Of a stretch of 64,000 bases of DNA, positions 8,439 to 17,657 are shown piece after piece. The DNA lies in assembly GCA_934167465.1 (NCBI GenBank), contig CAKPKR010000005.1, forward strand, positions 22,812 through 86,811, in the 5' to 3' direction. Made by a program: the position numbers and the translations under genes. Position 1 is the stretch's first letter. Each line of letters begins with the position of its first letter. The DNA is from an uncultured Bacilli bacterium (GTDB lineage Bacteria > Bacillota_I > Bacilli_A > RF39 > UBA660). The notes beneath the pieces are model-generated. The model was not told the DNA's origin and did no database searches. It saw nothing but the letters and a program-made list of their open reading frames with translations.

Positions 8439-9212
8439 ATGGCACGTCATAAAGTAGAAATTAATGGCGTGAATACTGCGAATATTAAAGTTTTAACAAA
8501 AGAAGAAATGGTTGAATTATTTAAAAAATATAAACAAGGAGATATATTTGCTAAAGAAGATTTAGTAAATGGAAATTTAAAACTAGTTTTATCCATCTTA
8601 AAAAAATACAACAATAGAACAGATAATATGGATGATTTGTTTCAAGTAGGATGTATCGGACTAATCAAAGCAATAGATAACTTTGATTTAACATTTGATG
8701 TAAAATTTAGTACTTATGCAGTACCAATGATATTAGGCGAAATCAGAAGATATTTAAGAGATAATAATAGTGTTAGAATCGCTAGAAGTATAAAAGATAC
8801 AGCTTATAAAGCACTAAAAATAAAAGAAGAATTAACAAATAAATTAGGACATGAACCAACAATAAGTATGATTGCTAAAGAACTAGAGTTGCCTGAATTA
8901 GAAGTTGCAAGTGCCCTTGACTCAATGAGAGATGCAGTAAGTATGTATGAACCTATTTATAATGATGGAGGTGATACAATCTTTCTAGCAGATCAACTAG
9001 AAGATAAAAAAGAAAAATATCCAATAGAAATGCGAATAGCACTTAAAGAGGCACTTTCAAAATTAAAGGAAAAAGAAAAATATATTTTATATGAAAGATA
9101 CATAACAGGAAAAACACAATTAGAATTAGCTGAAGAAATTGGAATAAGTCAAGCTCAAATATCAAGATTAGAAAAAAGTGGAATTGATAACATCAAAAAA
9201 CTAATATTATAA
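8439..9212 (+). CDS. sigG: forespore RNA polymerase sigma factor SigG
   Basis: A 257-aa sigma-70 family factor. The N-terminus 'RHKVEINGVNT' closely matches the SigG-specific leader of B. subtilis (RNKVEICGVDT), which SigF lacks. Region 2 contains 'DDLFQVGCIGLIKAIDNFD' and 'VKFSTYAVPMILGEIRRYLRDN', region 3 is about residues 115-170, and region 4 ends with the HTH 'LELAEEIGISQAQISRLEK'. It would direct late forespore genes such as small acid-soluble proteins and germination functions. A good GGAG box precedes the ATG. It is one of the clearest signs that the organism makes endospores. Confidence 0.93.
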   Translation: MARHKVEINGVNTANIKVLTKEEMVELFKKYKQGDIFAKEDLVNGNLKLVLSILKKYNNRTDNMDDLFQVGCIGLIKAIDNFDLTFDVKFSTYAVPMILGEIRRYLRDNNSVRIARSIKDTAYKALKIKEELTNKLGHEPTISMIAKELELPELEVASALDSMRDAVSMYEPIYNDGGDTIFLADQLEDKKEKYPIEMRIALKEALSKLKEKEKYILYERYITGKTQLELAEEIGISQAQISRLEKSGIDNIKKLIL

Positions 9213-9234
9213 TATAATTAATATAGGTGATGTT

Positions 9235-9456
9235 ATGCGACTATCAGATCTTCAAAATAAAGATATAGTAAATATAAATAATGGAAGTAAAATAGGAAAA
9301 ATAATTGATGTATTAATAAATATAGAAGGTAACATGGAAGCTTTAGTAGTCCAAAAAAACAAAATAATTAATGTATTTAGTAATAATGGAGAATTTGAAA
9401 TAAAATGGAATCAAATAAAAAAAATAGGTGATGATGTAATTTTGGTAAATTTATGA
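9235..9456 (+). CDS. YlmC/YmxH-family PRC-barrel protein
   Basis: A 73-aa protein covering a single PRC-barrel-like domain: 'MRLSDLQNKDIVNINNGSKIGKIIDVLIN' followed by the strand pattern ending in 'IKKIGDDVILV'. YlmC/YmxH proteins are short sporulation-associated proteins, and this one directly follows sigG (22-base gap, AGGTGAT box). The exact function is unknown. The link to sporulation comes from family and position. Confidence 0.8.
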   Translation: MRLSDLQNKDIVNINNGSKIGKIIDVLINIEGNMEALVVQKNKIINVFSNNGEFEIKWNQIKKIGDDVILVNL

Positions 9457-9477
9457 TATAATTAATATGGTGATTGT

Positions 9478-10482
9478 ATGAAAGTATTATTATATACAGA
9501 AAATTTAAAAAAAATAGGTAACTCTGGCCTAGGAAAAGCTATAAAACATCAACAAAAAGCTTTAGAAGATAACAAAATAGAATATACAACTGATCCAAAA
9601 TGTAAAGATTATGATATAATCCATTTAAACTTCTATGGACCTAAATCATATTTTTTAGCAAAAAAAGCTAAAAAGCAAGGAAAAAAAGTAGTATACCATG
9701 CCCATAGTACAGAAGAAGATTTCAAAAATTCATTCATATTTTCAAATCAGTTAGCGCCGTTATTTAAATGGTGGATTAGCAAATGTTATAGACTTGGAGA
9801 TGTAATTATATGTCCAACACCATATACAAAAAAACTATTAGAAAAATATAATTTAAATAGACCAATAATTGCTATATCAAATGGAATTGATTTAAAACAA
9901 TTTGAAAAAGATGAAGAACTAGGTAAAAAATTTAGAGAATACTTTAAATTTAAAGAAACTGATAAAATAATAATGAGTTGTGGAATATATATAAATAGAA
10001 AAGGAATAATTGATTTTGTTGAATTAGCTAAACGCTTACCACAATATAAATTTGTATGGTTTGGTTCAAGTCCTTTAAAATACTCTCCAAAAGAAATTAA
10101 AGAAGCAGTTAATACAAAATTAGACAACTTAATATTCCCTGGATATGTTCCTTTCGATATCTTAAAGGGTGGTTACTCAGGATCTGATTTATTTTTATTT
10201 CCAACTTACGAAGAAAATGAAGGAATACCTATTATGGAGGCTGCTACTAGTAGATTAAAAATACTTACAAGAGATATACCTGTATTTGAAGATTGGATTA
10301 TTGATAAAAAGGATGTTTATAAAGCTAAAAATATTGATGAATTTGAATCTTTAGCAGTTCAAATATTAGAAAATAAATTGCCTGACTTAAGAGATAATGC
10401 CTATATTATGGCAAACTCAAGAGAAATAACAAAAGTTGGAAAACAACTAATTGAAGTATATGAAAGTTTAATGAAAAAATAG
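9478..10482 (+). CDS. GT4-family glycosyltransferase, probably glycolipid synthesis
   Basis: A 334-aa protein with a GT-B fold. The N-terminal half has 'GLGKAIKHQQKALE' and 'DYDIIHLNFYGP'. The C-terminal half has 'IMSCGIYINRKGIIDFVELAKRLP', 'FVWFGSS' and the retaining GT4 donor-site motif 'FPTYEENEGIPIMEAA' (the E-x7-E region). Similar short enzymes in Gram-positive bacteria add glucose to diacylglycerol, so membrane glycolipid synthesis is a reasonable guess, but the acceptor is not shown by the sequence. There is no signal peptide; it is probably peripheral at the membrane. Followed by a strong terminator. Confidence 0.75.
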   Translation: MKVLLYTENLKKIGNSGLGKAIKHQQKALEDNKIEYTTDPKCKDYDIIHLNFYGPKSYFLAKKAKKQGKKVVYHAHSTEEDFKNSFIFSNQLAPLFKWWISKCYRLGDVIICPTPYTKKLLEKYNLNRPIIAISNGIDLKQFEKDEELGKKFREYFKFKETDKIIMSCGIYINRKGIIDFVELAKRLPQYKFVWFGSSPLKYSPKEIKEAVNTKLDNLIFPGYVPFDILKGGYSGSDLFLFPTYEENEGIPIMEAATSRLKILTRDIPVFEDWIIDKKDVYKAKNIDEFESLAVQILENKLPDLRDNAYIMANSREITKVGKQLIEVYESLMKK

Positions 10483-10498
10483 ACGATGTCTATTTTTT
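10474..10498 (+). terminator. intrinsic terminator after the glycosyltransferase
   Basis: AAAAAATAGAC (10474-10484) pairs with GTCTATTTTTT (10488-10498) with a GAT loop; the stop codon lies inside the stem. Extra T residues follow. Confidence 0.85.
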
Positions 10499-10524
10499 TT
10501 GATATAATTTAATAGGTGAACAAT

Positions 10525-11523
10525 ATGAAAAATAAAAAAACAATTTTAATTTTAATATTATTTTTTGTAATATTAATAATTATACTATATAATTCATTTA
10601 AAAGTAGAATTTATGAAAGAAATTACTCTTATTTTGATACTTATATTAATGTCAAAATATATTCAAATAGTTCTAAAAAAGCAAACGAAGCTCTAGATGA
10701 AATTGATAAAATATATAGTGAATATCATAAACTTACAGATAGATATAATAGTTATCAAGGAATAACTAATTTATATACAATAAATAATAATGTTTTAAAC
10801 GAAGAATATCTAAAAATAGATAAAAAATTATACGAATTGATTGAATATGGAATAAATATGTATAAATGGTCAAATGGTAAAGTAGATATAAGTATGGGAA
10901 ATGTAATAGATATATGGAAAGGATATAGAGAAGCCGGTATCAGTATTCCTACAATAGAAGAATTAAAATATGTGAATTATAATAATATAAATGAAATAGA
11001 ACTAAAAGATAATAAAATCAAAAACAATAATTTAAATATAGATTTAGGCTCAATTTCTAAAGGGTTTGCTACTAAAAAGGTAGGCAAATATTTAGAAAGC
11101 ATTGGTTTAAAAAAATACTTAATTAATGCTGGCGGCAATGTACTAACTGGTGAATCATATAAAAAAGATAAATATAAAATAGGATTAGAGAATCCTAATA
11201 ATCAAAGCGATATTTATAAAATAATAAAAGTAGAAAATGAAGCAGTTGTAACAAGTGGTGGATATCTTAGATACTATGAATATAATGGCACAAAATATCA
11301 TCATATAATAGACCCAGACACTTTATTTCCTGCAAATAACGTGAAAAGTGTAACTGTAATAACAAAAGATAGTGCTTATGCTGACTTTTTATCCACTTAT
11401 CTATTTTTATTGCCATTAGAAGATGGAAAAAAATATGTTGATGAATTAGATAATGTTGAAGCAATATGGTATTTAAGTGATGATACAACAGTTATCTCAA
11501 AAGGATTTAGTAAATATGAATAA
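10525..11523 (+). CDS. apbE: FAD:protein FMN transferase (ApbE)
   Basis: A 332-aa protein with an N-terminal membrane anchor (about residues 7-24) and an ApbE domain. It attaches FMN covalently to Thr/Ser of redox proteins on the outer face of the membrane. Motifs seen: 'FDTYINVKIY', 'NGKVDISMGNVIDIWKG', 'IDLGSISKGFATKK', 'INAGGNVLTG' and 'HHIIDPDTLFPA', which includes Mg/FAD-binding residues. I prefer the ATG at 10525 after AGGTG over the upstream GTG. It overlaps the start of the NusG-II gene and probably shares an operon with it and the Gx transporter. No FMN-acceptor protein lies within the window. Confidence 0.9.
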   Translation: MKNKKTILILILFFVILIIILYNSFKSRIYERNYSYFDTYINVKIYSNSSKKANEALDEIDKIYSEYHKLTDRYNSYQGITNLYTINNNVLNEEYLKIDKKLYELIEYGINMYKWSNGKVDISMGNVIDIWKGYREAGISIPTIEELKYVNYNNINEIELKDNKIKNNNLNIDLGSISKGFATKKVGKYLESIGLKKYLINAGGNVLTGESYKKDKYKIGLENPNNQSDIYKIIKVENEAVVTSGGYLRYYEYNGTKYHHIIDPDTLFPANNVKSVTVITKDSAYADFLSTYLFLLPLEDGKKYVDELDNVEAIWYLSDDTTVISKGFSKYE

Positions 11524-11866
11524 AACAGATATTAAATTAATACTAATATTAATAACTATAACAGTAATAACTTTTATAACAATTAGTAAGAAAGAAGAAA
11601 CAACAGCTACCGTGTATTATCAAAATAAGCCTATATTAAATATAGACTTAAATATTGACTCAACATATGAAGTAGAAGGAACAAACGGAAAAGTAAAAAT
11701 AGTAGTTAGAAGCAAAAAAATAAAAGTTGATTCTGAAAATAGTCCAAAACATTTATGTTCTAAACAAGGTTATATATCACATTCATATGAATCAATAGTT
11801 TGCCTGCCTAATGAAATAGTAATAAAAATCAAAAGCGATGATGAACTAGACGCTAAAGTAGGGTGA
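11516..11866 (+). CDS. NusG domain II-containing membrane-anchored protein
   Basis: A 116-aa protein: one N-terminal TM, then a small beta domain with 'ATVYYQNKPILNIDLNID', 'GKVKIVVRSKKIKVDSENSPKHLCSKQG' and 'SIVCLPNEIVIKI'. The paired Cys in CSKQG...VCLP are typical of NusG-II-like exported proteins found beside ApbE and Gx transporters. I use the ATG at 11516 because an AAGGAT box lies before it; it overlaps apbE by 8 bases. Function is unknown. Its neighbours suggest a part in a flavin-based redox or quinone system. Confidence 0.8.
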   Translation: MNKTDIKLILILITITVITFITISKKEETTATVYYQNKPILNIDLNIDSTYEVEGTNGKVKIVVRSKKIKVDSENSPKHLCSKQGYISHSYESIVCLPNEIVIKIKSDDELDAKVG

Positions 11867-11870
11867 AATC

Positions 11871-12350
11871 ATGAAAAAAGAAATAAGACTTTCAATGTTA
11901 TTATCAATATCAATAATCTTAAATATTTTAGAAAGTTTTATACCTATTTTTAACTTTCCTGGTATAAGAATAGGTTTAGCAAACATTATAACATTAATAG
12001 TTTTATATACATATGGTTCAAAAGATGCAATATATATTTCAATTCTTAGAGTACTATTAGTTGGAATATTAAGAACTGGATTATTTAGTGTAGCATTCTA
12101 TTTTAGTCTGTTTGGTTCCATTTTTAGTATAATATCAATGATTATATTCAAAAAAACAAAATTATCAATTATCGGAGTTAGTATTGTAGGATCTATTATG
12201 CATAATGTAGGACAAATAATAGCCGCTTTATTTCTCATAAATACAAATCTAATATACTATATGCCGATATTACTTATAACAAGTATCATAACAGGAACAA
12301 TTATAGGATTTATTAGTAAAGAATTACTAAATTTCACTCAAAATTCATAA
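11871..12350 (+). CDS. Gx transporter family membrane protein
   Basis: A 159-aa protein with about five TMs. 'IPIFNFPGIRIGLANIITLIVLY' and 'LRTGLFSVAFYFSLFGSIFS' are characteristic of the Gx transporter family, once annotated as heptaprenyl diphosphate synthase component I. Members resemble ECF-type substrate-binding units. Together with apbE and the NusG-II gene it forms a three-gene unit common near flavin/quinone-dependent electron-transfer genes. Substrate unknown. Confidence 0.8.
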   Translation: MKKEIRLSMLLSISIILNILESFIPIFNFPGIRIGLANIITLIVLYTYGSKDAIYISILRVLLVGILRTGLFSVAFYFSLFGSIFSIISMIIFKKTKLSIIGVSIVGSIMHNVGQIIAALFLINTNLIYYMPILLITSIITGTIIGFISKELLNFTQNS

Positions 12351-12384
12351 TAGTAAAGTATTATTATTTAAAGGAAGTGATTTT

Positions 12385-13053
12385 ATGAAAATATTAGTTG
12401 TAGATGATGAAATACTAATCAGAAATGTAATTAATGAATATTTAAAAAAAGAAGGTTTTGAATATATAGAAGCTGAAAATGGTGAACAAGCTATCAATAT
12501 AATCAAAAAAGAGGATGTTGATTTAATTATAATGGATATAATGATGCCAAGATTAGATGGATTTTCAGCCGCTAAAGAAATAAAAAAAATCAAAGATATA
12601 CCTATAATAATGCTATCAGCTAGAAAAGAAGAATATGATAAGCTAACAGGATTTGATCTTGGAATAGATGACTATGTTACTAAACCATTTAGTCCTAAAG
12701 AATTAATAGCTAGAGTAAAAGCAGTATTAAGTCGTATCCAAACAAAAGAAACAGAAGATAAATATATCTATAAAGACTTAGAAATTAATTATATTGGTAG
12801 AACTTTAAAAATAGAAAACAAAGAAATTCCTTTAACTCCAAAAGAATATGAATTACTATGTTTTTTTGTTAAAAATGAAGGAATAGCTTTATCAAGAGAA
12901 CAATTATTAAATAATATCTGGAATTATGACTTCTATGGTGATGATAGAACTATTGATACTCATATCAAAATGTTAAGAAATAACCTAGGAAAATATCGTG
13001 ATTTAATTAAAACAGTTAGAACAATAGGATATAAATATGAAACAAAAAAATAG
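12385..13053 (+). CDS. OmpR/PhoB-family response regulator
   Basis: A 222-aa protein. The receiver domain (about residues 1-115) carries acidic D7/D8, the phospho-acceptor D51 in 'IIMDIMMPRLDG' and the Lys in 'VTKPFSPKEL'. The C-terminal winged helix (about 130-222) ends 'RTIDTHIKMLRNNLGKYRDLIKTVRTIGYKYE', typical of this DNA-binding class. It overlaps the kinase gene by 17 bases, so the pair is one unit. The signal and targets are unknown. Confidence 0.93.
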   Translation: MKILVVDDEILIRNVINEYLKKEGFEYIEAENGEQAINIIKKEDVDLIIMDIMMPRLDGFSAAKEIKKIKDIPIIMLSARKEEYDKLTGFDLGIDDYVTKPFSPKELIARVKAVLSRIQTKETEDKYIYKDLEINYIGRTLKIENKEIPLTPKEYELLCFFVKNEGIALSREQLLNNIWNYDFYGDDRTIDTHIKMLRNNLGKYRDLIKTVRTIGYKYETKK

Positions 13054-14416
13054 TTTATTAAATAAAATTTGGATTTATTTAATAATATTTTCATCATCAA
13101 TCATGGGTTTTTTATGGTTTTTTCAAGTATTATTTTTAGATGCTTATTATGAATATGTAAAAACAAATGAAGTAAAAAAAGTAGCAACCAATATAATAAA
13201 CAATTATGATGAGTATAATATAAAAGAAATATTAGACAATTATTCATTTCAAGAAAATGTTTGTATAGATGTTGTTTACAAAAATATGGAAATATATTCA
13301 TCAAACAATTTGAATAGGGGATGTATTGGTTTAAATTCTAAAAATAAAAATGTGATGGAAGACAAGATTGAATTTCAAAATAGTGATGATACAATAAAAT
13401 TATATAAATATATAAATAGGGAATTTAAAAATAAAATAGTTATGTATGCTATAAAATTAGATGAAGACACCTATGTATATATAAACTCATCAGTCGAAAT
13501 TCTATCATCAACTACTAACATATTAGGAAGTCAATTAATATATGTAACTATTCTAGTTCTTATTTTGTCATTAATTATTTCTTATTTTATTTCAAAAGTA
13601 ATTTCAAAGCCTATAGTAAAAATAAATGAGAGTGCTAAAAAAATGGCAAGTGGCGATTATAAAACAAAATTTGAAATAGATGAGAACATTAAAGAATTGA
13701 ATGAATTAGTTGACACTTTAAATGAAACTTGCAACGAATTATCAAAAACTGATGAAGTAAGAAGAGAACTTTTAGCAAATGTTTCTCACGATTTAAAAAC
13801 ACCTCTTACAATGATTAAAGCTTATTCCGAAATGATTAAAGATATATCATATGATGATAAAGAAAAAACATTTGAATATCTAAATACAATTATAGATGAA
13901 ACAAATAGGTTAAACTTACTTGTTAATGATATTCTAGATTTATCAAAATTACAATCTAATATTGATGATCTAAATATTCAAAAAAACGATATTAATGAAT
14001 TGATTAAAAACATTGTAGATCATTTTAAATATAGTAATGTATCTATTGAATATAATGGTATTCCAAATACAATAGTTGAAATTGATAAAAAGAAAATAGA
14101 ACAAGTTATATATAATTTAATCAGTAATGCTATTAACTATGTAGGAGAAGATAATAAAATAATTGTTAATTTGACTAAAGAAAAAGAATATTATCTAATT
14201 GAAGTAATTGATCACGGTAATGGTATTAATAAAAAAGATCTAGAATTTATATGGGATAAATATTATAAAACTGATAAAACCCATAATAGAAATACTATTG
14301 GTACAGGATTAGGATTATCAATTGTAAAAAATATTTTAGAGCAACATAAATTTGAATATGGTGTTAAATCTAAAAAGAATAAAGGAACTACTTTCTATTT
14401 TAAGATAAAAAGATAG
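13037..14416 (+). CDS. sensor histidine kinase
   Basis: A 459-aa partner of the preceding regulator. An N-terminal TM (about 13-35), an extracellular sensor of ~125 residues, a second TM (about 172-190), a HAMP linker with 'SKPIVKINESAKKMASGDY', the H-box 'NVSHDLKTPLTMIKAYSEM' (phospho-acceptor H251), then N-box 'NLISNAINYV', G1 'DHGNGI' and G2 'GTGLGLSIV'. A complete class I kinase. The extracellular domain matches nothing I recognise, so the stimulus is open. Confidence 0.92.
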   Translation: MKQKNSLLNKIWIYLIIFSSSIMGFLWFFQVLFLDAYYEYVKTNEVKKVATNIINNYDEYNIKEILDNYSFQENVCIDVVYKNMEIYSSNNLNRGCIGLNSKNKNVMEDKIEFQNSDDTIKLYKYINREFKNKIVMYAIKLDEDTYVYINSSVEILSSTTNILGSQLIYVTILVLILSLIISYFISKVISKPIVKINESAKKMASGDYKTKFEIDENIKELNELVDTLNETCNELSKTDEVRRELLANVSHDLKTPLTMIKAYSEMIKDISYDDKEKTFEYLNTIIDETNRLNLLVNDILDLSKLQSNIDDLNIQKNDINELIKNIVDHFKYSNVSIEYNGIPNTIVEIDKKKIEQVIYNLISNAINYVGEDNKIIVNLTKEKEYYLIEVIDHGNGINKKDLEFIWDKYYKTDKTHNRNTIGTGLGLSIVKNILEQHKFEYGVKSKKNKGTTFYFKIKR

Positions 14417-14457
14417 TTCTTTTTTCTTTGATATGATATAATTAAATAGGTGGTAAC

Positions 14458-15393
14458 ATGATATATGTTTTATATGGAATTCAAGATTACTTAATAGATA
14501 AAAAAATACAAGAATTAACTAAAAATATTGATAGATTAGAAATTGATGAATTTGATTTGGAAAATAATAATATCAAACAAATAATAGATGCAGCCGCAAC
14601 ATTTTCATTATTTTCTACTAATAAAACAATAATTGTATATAATAGTTTTGTTTTTTCATCAAATAAAAAAGGAATTGATGATAAAGATATTAATTTATTG
14701 CAAAAATACATTGAAAATCCTAATAAAAATACAACAATTATATTTGTTGTATCAAATGATAAACTAGATTCAAGAAAAAAAATAGTAACATCCGTTAAAA
14801 AAAATGGAATAGTTTTAGAATTTAATGAAGTGAAAAATATTAATACACTAGTAAACGATATGATTAAACCTTATAAAATAACAGTAAATCAAATTAATAC
14901 TTTAATAAATAGAGTAGGTGATAATCTCTATATTCTAGAAAATGAAATAACAAAATTAAAGACATATAAAAATGATGATTTAATAATAACTGATAATGAT
15001 ATCATTAACGTTATTAATAAGAGCGTTAATACTGATATATTTCATTTAATTGATAGTATAATTAATAAAAATATGAATGAAGCTCTAGAATGTTACTATG
15101 AATTAATAAAAATAGGGGAAGAACCAATAAAAATATTAGTATTATTAGCTAATCAATTTAGATTAATGTATCAGGTAAAAGAATTATCAAAAAAAGGATA
15201 TCGTATATCTGATATAATGGATTTATTAGATCAAAAACAATATCCAATTCAAAAAGCAATTCAAAAGGGATACAATTATGATTCCAAAATATTATTGGAA
15301 TATTTGAATAAATTAGCTGATTTGGATATAGGAATTAAAACAGGTAAAATAGATAAAAATACAGGGTTAGAATTATTTATTTTAGGTATGTAA
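14458..15393 (+). CDS. holA: DNA polymerase III delta subunit
   Basis: A 311-aa clamp-loader subunit. The N-terminal 'IYVLYGIQDYLIDKKIQEL' and the central 'LYILENEITKLKTY', 'ADIF/TDIFHLIDSIINKNMNEALECYYELI' and 'GEEPIKILVLLANQFRLMYQVKEL' blocks are characteristic of HolA. It opens the beta clamp within the clamp-loader complex. The AGGTGGT box before the ATG is good. It ends at a strong bidirectional terminator facing pilB. Confidence 0.9.
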   Translation: MIYVLYGIQDYLIDKKIQELTKNIDRLEIDEFDLENNNIKQIIDAAATFSLFSTNKTIIVYNSFVFSSNKKGIDDKDINLLQKYIENPNKNTTIIFVVSNDKLDSRKKIVTSVKKNGIVLEFNEVKNINTLVNDMIKPYKITVNQINTLINRVGDNLYILENEITKLKTYKNDDLIITDNDIINVINKSVNTDIFHLIDSIINKNMNEALECYYELIKIGEEPIKILVLLANQFRLMYQVKELSKKGYRISDIMDLLDQKQYPIQKAIQKGYNYDSKILLEYLNKLADLDIGIKTGKIDKNTGLELFILGM

Positions 15394-15420
15394 AAAGAAG
15401 CAAAATGTTTTGCTTCTTTT
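15393..15420. terminator. bidirectional terminator between holA and pilB
   Basis: AAAAGAAGCAAAA (15393-15405) pairs with TTTTGCTTCTTTT (15408-15420). Both arms end in A/T runs, so it can serve the convergent holA (+) and pilB (-) transcripts. Confidence 0.85.
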
Positions 15421-16903
15421 AAAATTCCATATTCATTAAATCTTCTTCAAATTCATCATCAAATTCTTTTTTAGGTTCAACCTTTGGTTCTTCTTTAGGT
15501 TCTATTTTTTCTACAGAATCTTTTTTTACTTCCGGTTCAATTTTTATTTCTTCTTTTGGTTCATCAAATTTTGGCATTTCAAATTCAATATCATGTTTTT
15601 CTTCAGGGTTCTTTTCCACTTTATTAATAGTAGGTATATCTGGGGTTGATTCTTGTTCTTGAGATATTTTTGTTTGATTTAACGCTTCTTTTAAATCATA
15701 GTCACTTTCTCTTGGATCATCATTATCAAGTTCAATTAATTTTAAAACTTCTTCGAGAGTAGTTTCCCCAGCAACAACTTTTTCAAGTCCATCTTGAAGT
15801 AGAGTAGTGACATCTGAACTATAAACCAAATGTCTTAATTTTTCTTTTGGTAGATTTGAACTTATAGCATCTTTAATTTCTTGATTAACAAGTAATACTT
15901 CATGTAAAGCAATACGACCTGAATAACCATTACCACAAACTTCACAACCTTCAGTTTGATATATTTCATCGACATCTCTATGTAAAACTCTTTTAAATAA
16001 TTGTTTTTCATAATCATTTGTTTTTTTCTTTTGTTTACATTTTGGACATAACTTACGAGCTAATTTTTGTGAAACAATACCTGTAAGGGCAGAAGCAAGT
16101 AAATATCTTTCAACTTCCATATCAAGTAAACGTTCAATTGTATTTAATGAATTATTAGTATGAATTGTAGACAAAACTATATGTCCAGTAATAGAAGCCC
16201 TAACAGCTATTTTAGCTGTTTCAGTATCACGAATTTCTCCAATCATTATAACATTAGGATCTTGACGTAGTATTGATCTTAATGCGTTAGCAAATGTTAA
16301 ACCTATCTCACTATTAGTTTGAACTTGATTAACTCCTTCAATATTCATTTCAATAGGATCTTCAACAGTAATAATATTAGTATCTTCTTTGTTTAACTTT
16401 TGTAAAATAGCGTAAACTGTAGTTGATTTACCACTACCAGTTGCACCAGTAACAAGAATAATACCATTAGGTAATCCAATCATTTTACTAATTTTTTCAA
16501 AATTGGATTCACTAAAGCCTAAATTCTCAAGACCACTAGTACTCATTGAATAGTCTAAAATACGAATAACAATTTTTTCACCATTTAAAGTAGGTAAACA
16601 AGAAACACGTAAATCTAGATTCACTCCTTGTAAAGTTGCTTTAATAGCTCCGTCTTGAGGTAATCTTGATTCAGTAATATTCATGCCTGATAATATTTTA
16701 ATACGAGTAACTAAATTCTTTTTAACAGAATTAGGTATTTCCGCATAATCACTTAAAGATCCATCAATTCTGATTCTTATTTTCATGAAATCTTCATGTG
16801 GGTCGAAGTGAATATCACTAGCTCCTTTTTTACTTGCATCTAAAAGTATCTCATTAACTACCTCAACAATAGGCATTTTGTCAAAATCAAATTTTTTTAA
16901 CAT
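15419..16903 (-). CDS. pilB: type IV pilus/type II secretion assembly ATPase (PilB/GspE/ComGA-like)
   Basis: A 494-aa ATPase. Walker A 'GATGSGKS' is at residues 153-160, the Asp box 'TVEDPIE' near 180, Walker B 'VIMIGEIRD' near 218-226, the His box 'STIHTN' near 245, and a zinc site 'CPKCKQKK...CEVCG' near 290-330. It would power pilin polymerisation at the inner face of the membrane. The usual N-terminal MshEN domain is missing, as in ComGA. An acidic, Glu/Pro/Lys-rich tail of about 115 residues follows the catalytic core and ends 'EEDLMNMEF'; its role is unknown. It is divergent from two prepilin genes. Confidence 0.88.
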   Translation of the reverse strand: MLKKFDFDKMPIVEVVNEILLDASKKGASDIHFDPHEDFMKIRIRIDGSLSDYAEIPNSVKKNLVTRIKILSGMNITESRLPQDGAIKATLQGVNLDLRVSCLPTLNGEKIVIRILDYSMSTSGLENLGFSESNFEKISKMIGLPNGIILVTGATGSGKSTTVYAILQKLNKEDTNIITVEDPIEMNIEGVNQVQTNSEIGLTFANALRSILRQDPNVIMIGEIRDTETAKIAVRASITGHIVLSTIHTNNSLNTIERLLDMEVERYLLASALTGIVSQKLARKLCPKCKQKKKTNDYEKQLFKRVLHRDVDEIYQTEGCEVCGNGYSGRIALHEVLLVNQEIKDAISSNLPKEKLRHLVYSSDVTTLLQDGLEKVVAGETTLEEVLKLIELDNDDPRESDYDLKEALNQTKISQEQESTPDIPTINKVEKNPEEKHDIEFEMPKFDEPKEEIKIEPEVKKDSVEKIEPKEEPKVEPKKEFDDEFEEDLMNMEF

Positions 16904-16955
16904 ATTTTCATTCCCCTTTATAGTCTTTTTTAAATTTAGACTAGCATTTATTCTT

Positions 16956-16975
16956 AATCTATTATATAATAGATT
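16956..16975. promoter_or_regulatory. 20-bp perfect palindrome between pilB and the prepilin genes
   Basis: AATCTATTAT is followed directly by its reverse complement ATAATAGATT. A second inverted repeat, TAGTCT...AGACTA, lies at about 16921-16942. Both are in the 104-base divergent promoter region, so one or both could be operators for pilus expression. The first also contains a TATAAT on the + strand. Confidence 0.45.
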
Positions 16976-17007
16976 TGAAATAATTACAATAAGGAGGGTA
17001 AAAATTT

Positions 17008-17643
17008 ATGAATAAAAATAATAAAGGATTTATGTTGTTAGAAACTTTAATTGTTTCAACTATCATACTAAGCACATTAATATTCTTATTCGTACAATTT
17101 ACAAATATAAAAGAAAATTATGAGGTTAGTTTTAGATACAATACAATTCCAGGAATATATATTGCTAAAGAATTAAGTGATTTTTTAGTTGAAAATAATA
17201 TTAATGATTCATTATCAAATATGCTCGATAATGAAGAAAATGGCTTTATTAATATCAAAACACATACCCATATTAATAATGGTGATAAAAATTTCTATCA
17301 AACAATGATTTTTAATATGAATATTAAAAATGTTTTATATACAAGTGCTAACTTAGAAAAATTAAAAGCATATCTTAATAGTAGTAAAGTTGATACATCA
17401 ATATTTACAGAAAGTTTTAAAGAATATATATTTAGTTTAAAAACAAAAAATGTTAATAACAATCGTTTGATTATAATGTTTAATGATAAAACTTTTGCTT
17501 CAATAATAGTAGGAATTGATAGTGGAATAAGTGACAATTGTTCTAACAATCTAACAGCTGAATGTTTTTCTTTTGTTGCTGAAGATAAGAACTGGACAGC
17601 GACAACTGTATATGAAGCATTAGAAGACTTAAGAAATTCATAA
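17008..17643 (+). CDS. prepilin-like protein
   Basis: A 211-aa protein with a short basic leader and the type IV prepilin cleavage site 'KGFMLLETLIVSTIILSTLIFLFVQF': Gly before Phe, Glu at +5, then a long hydrophobic helix. The rest is a polar extracellular domain ending 'CSNNLTAECFSFVAEDKNWTATTVYEALEDL', with two Cys. It would be processed by the PilD enzyme at 44830-45594. A strong AAGGAGG box precedes the ATG. Probably a minor pilin, since it lacks features of an abundant major pilin; that is inference. Confidence 0.78.
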   Translation: MNKNNKGFMLLETLIVSTIILSTLIFLFVQFTNIKENYEVSFRYNTIPGIYIAKELSDFLVENNINDSLSNMLDNEENGFINIKTHTHINNGDKNFYQTMIFNMNIKNVLYTSANLEKLKAYLNSSKVDTSIFTESFKEYIFSLKTKNVNNNRLIIMFNDKTFASIIVGIDSGISDNCSNNLTAECFSFVAEDKNWTATTVYEALEDLRNS

Positions 17644-17657
17644 AAAGGGTGATAAAA

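Noticed and set aside
7096..8445. Open - strand frames opposite the lectin-like gene
   Set aside because: Low-complexity His/Leu/Tyr-rich translations and no ribosome sites. They only mirror the + strand gene.
9478..10482. A capsule gene cluster around the glycosyltransferase
   Set aside because: It is a single glycosyltransferase between a sporulation gene and apbE, with no polymerase, flippase or sugar-nucleotide genes.
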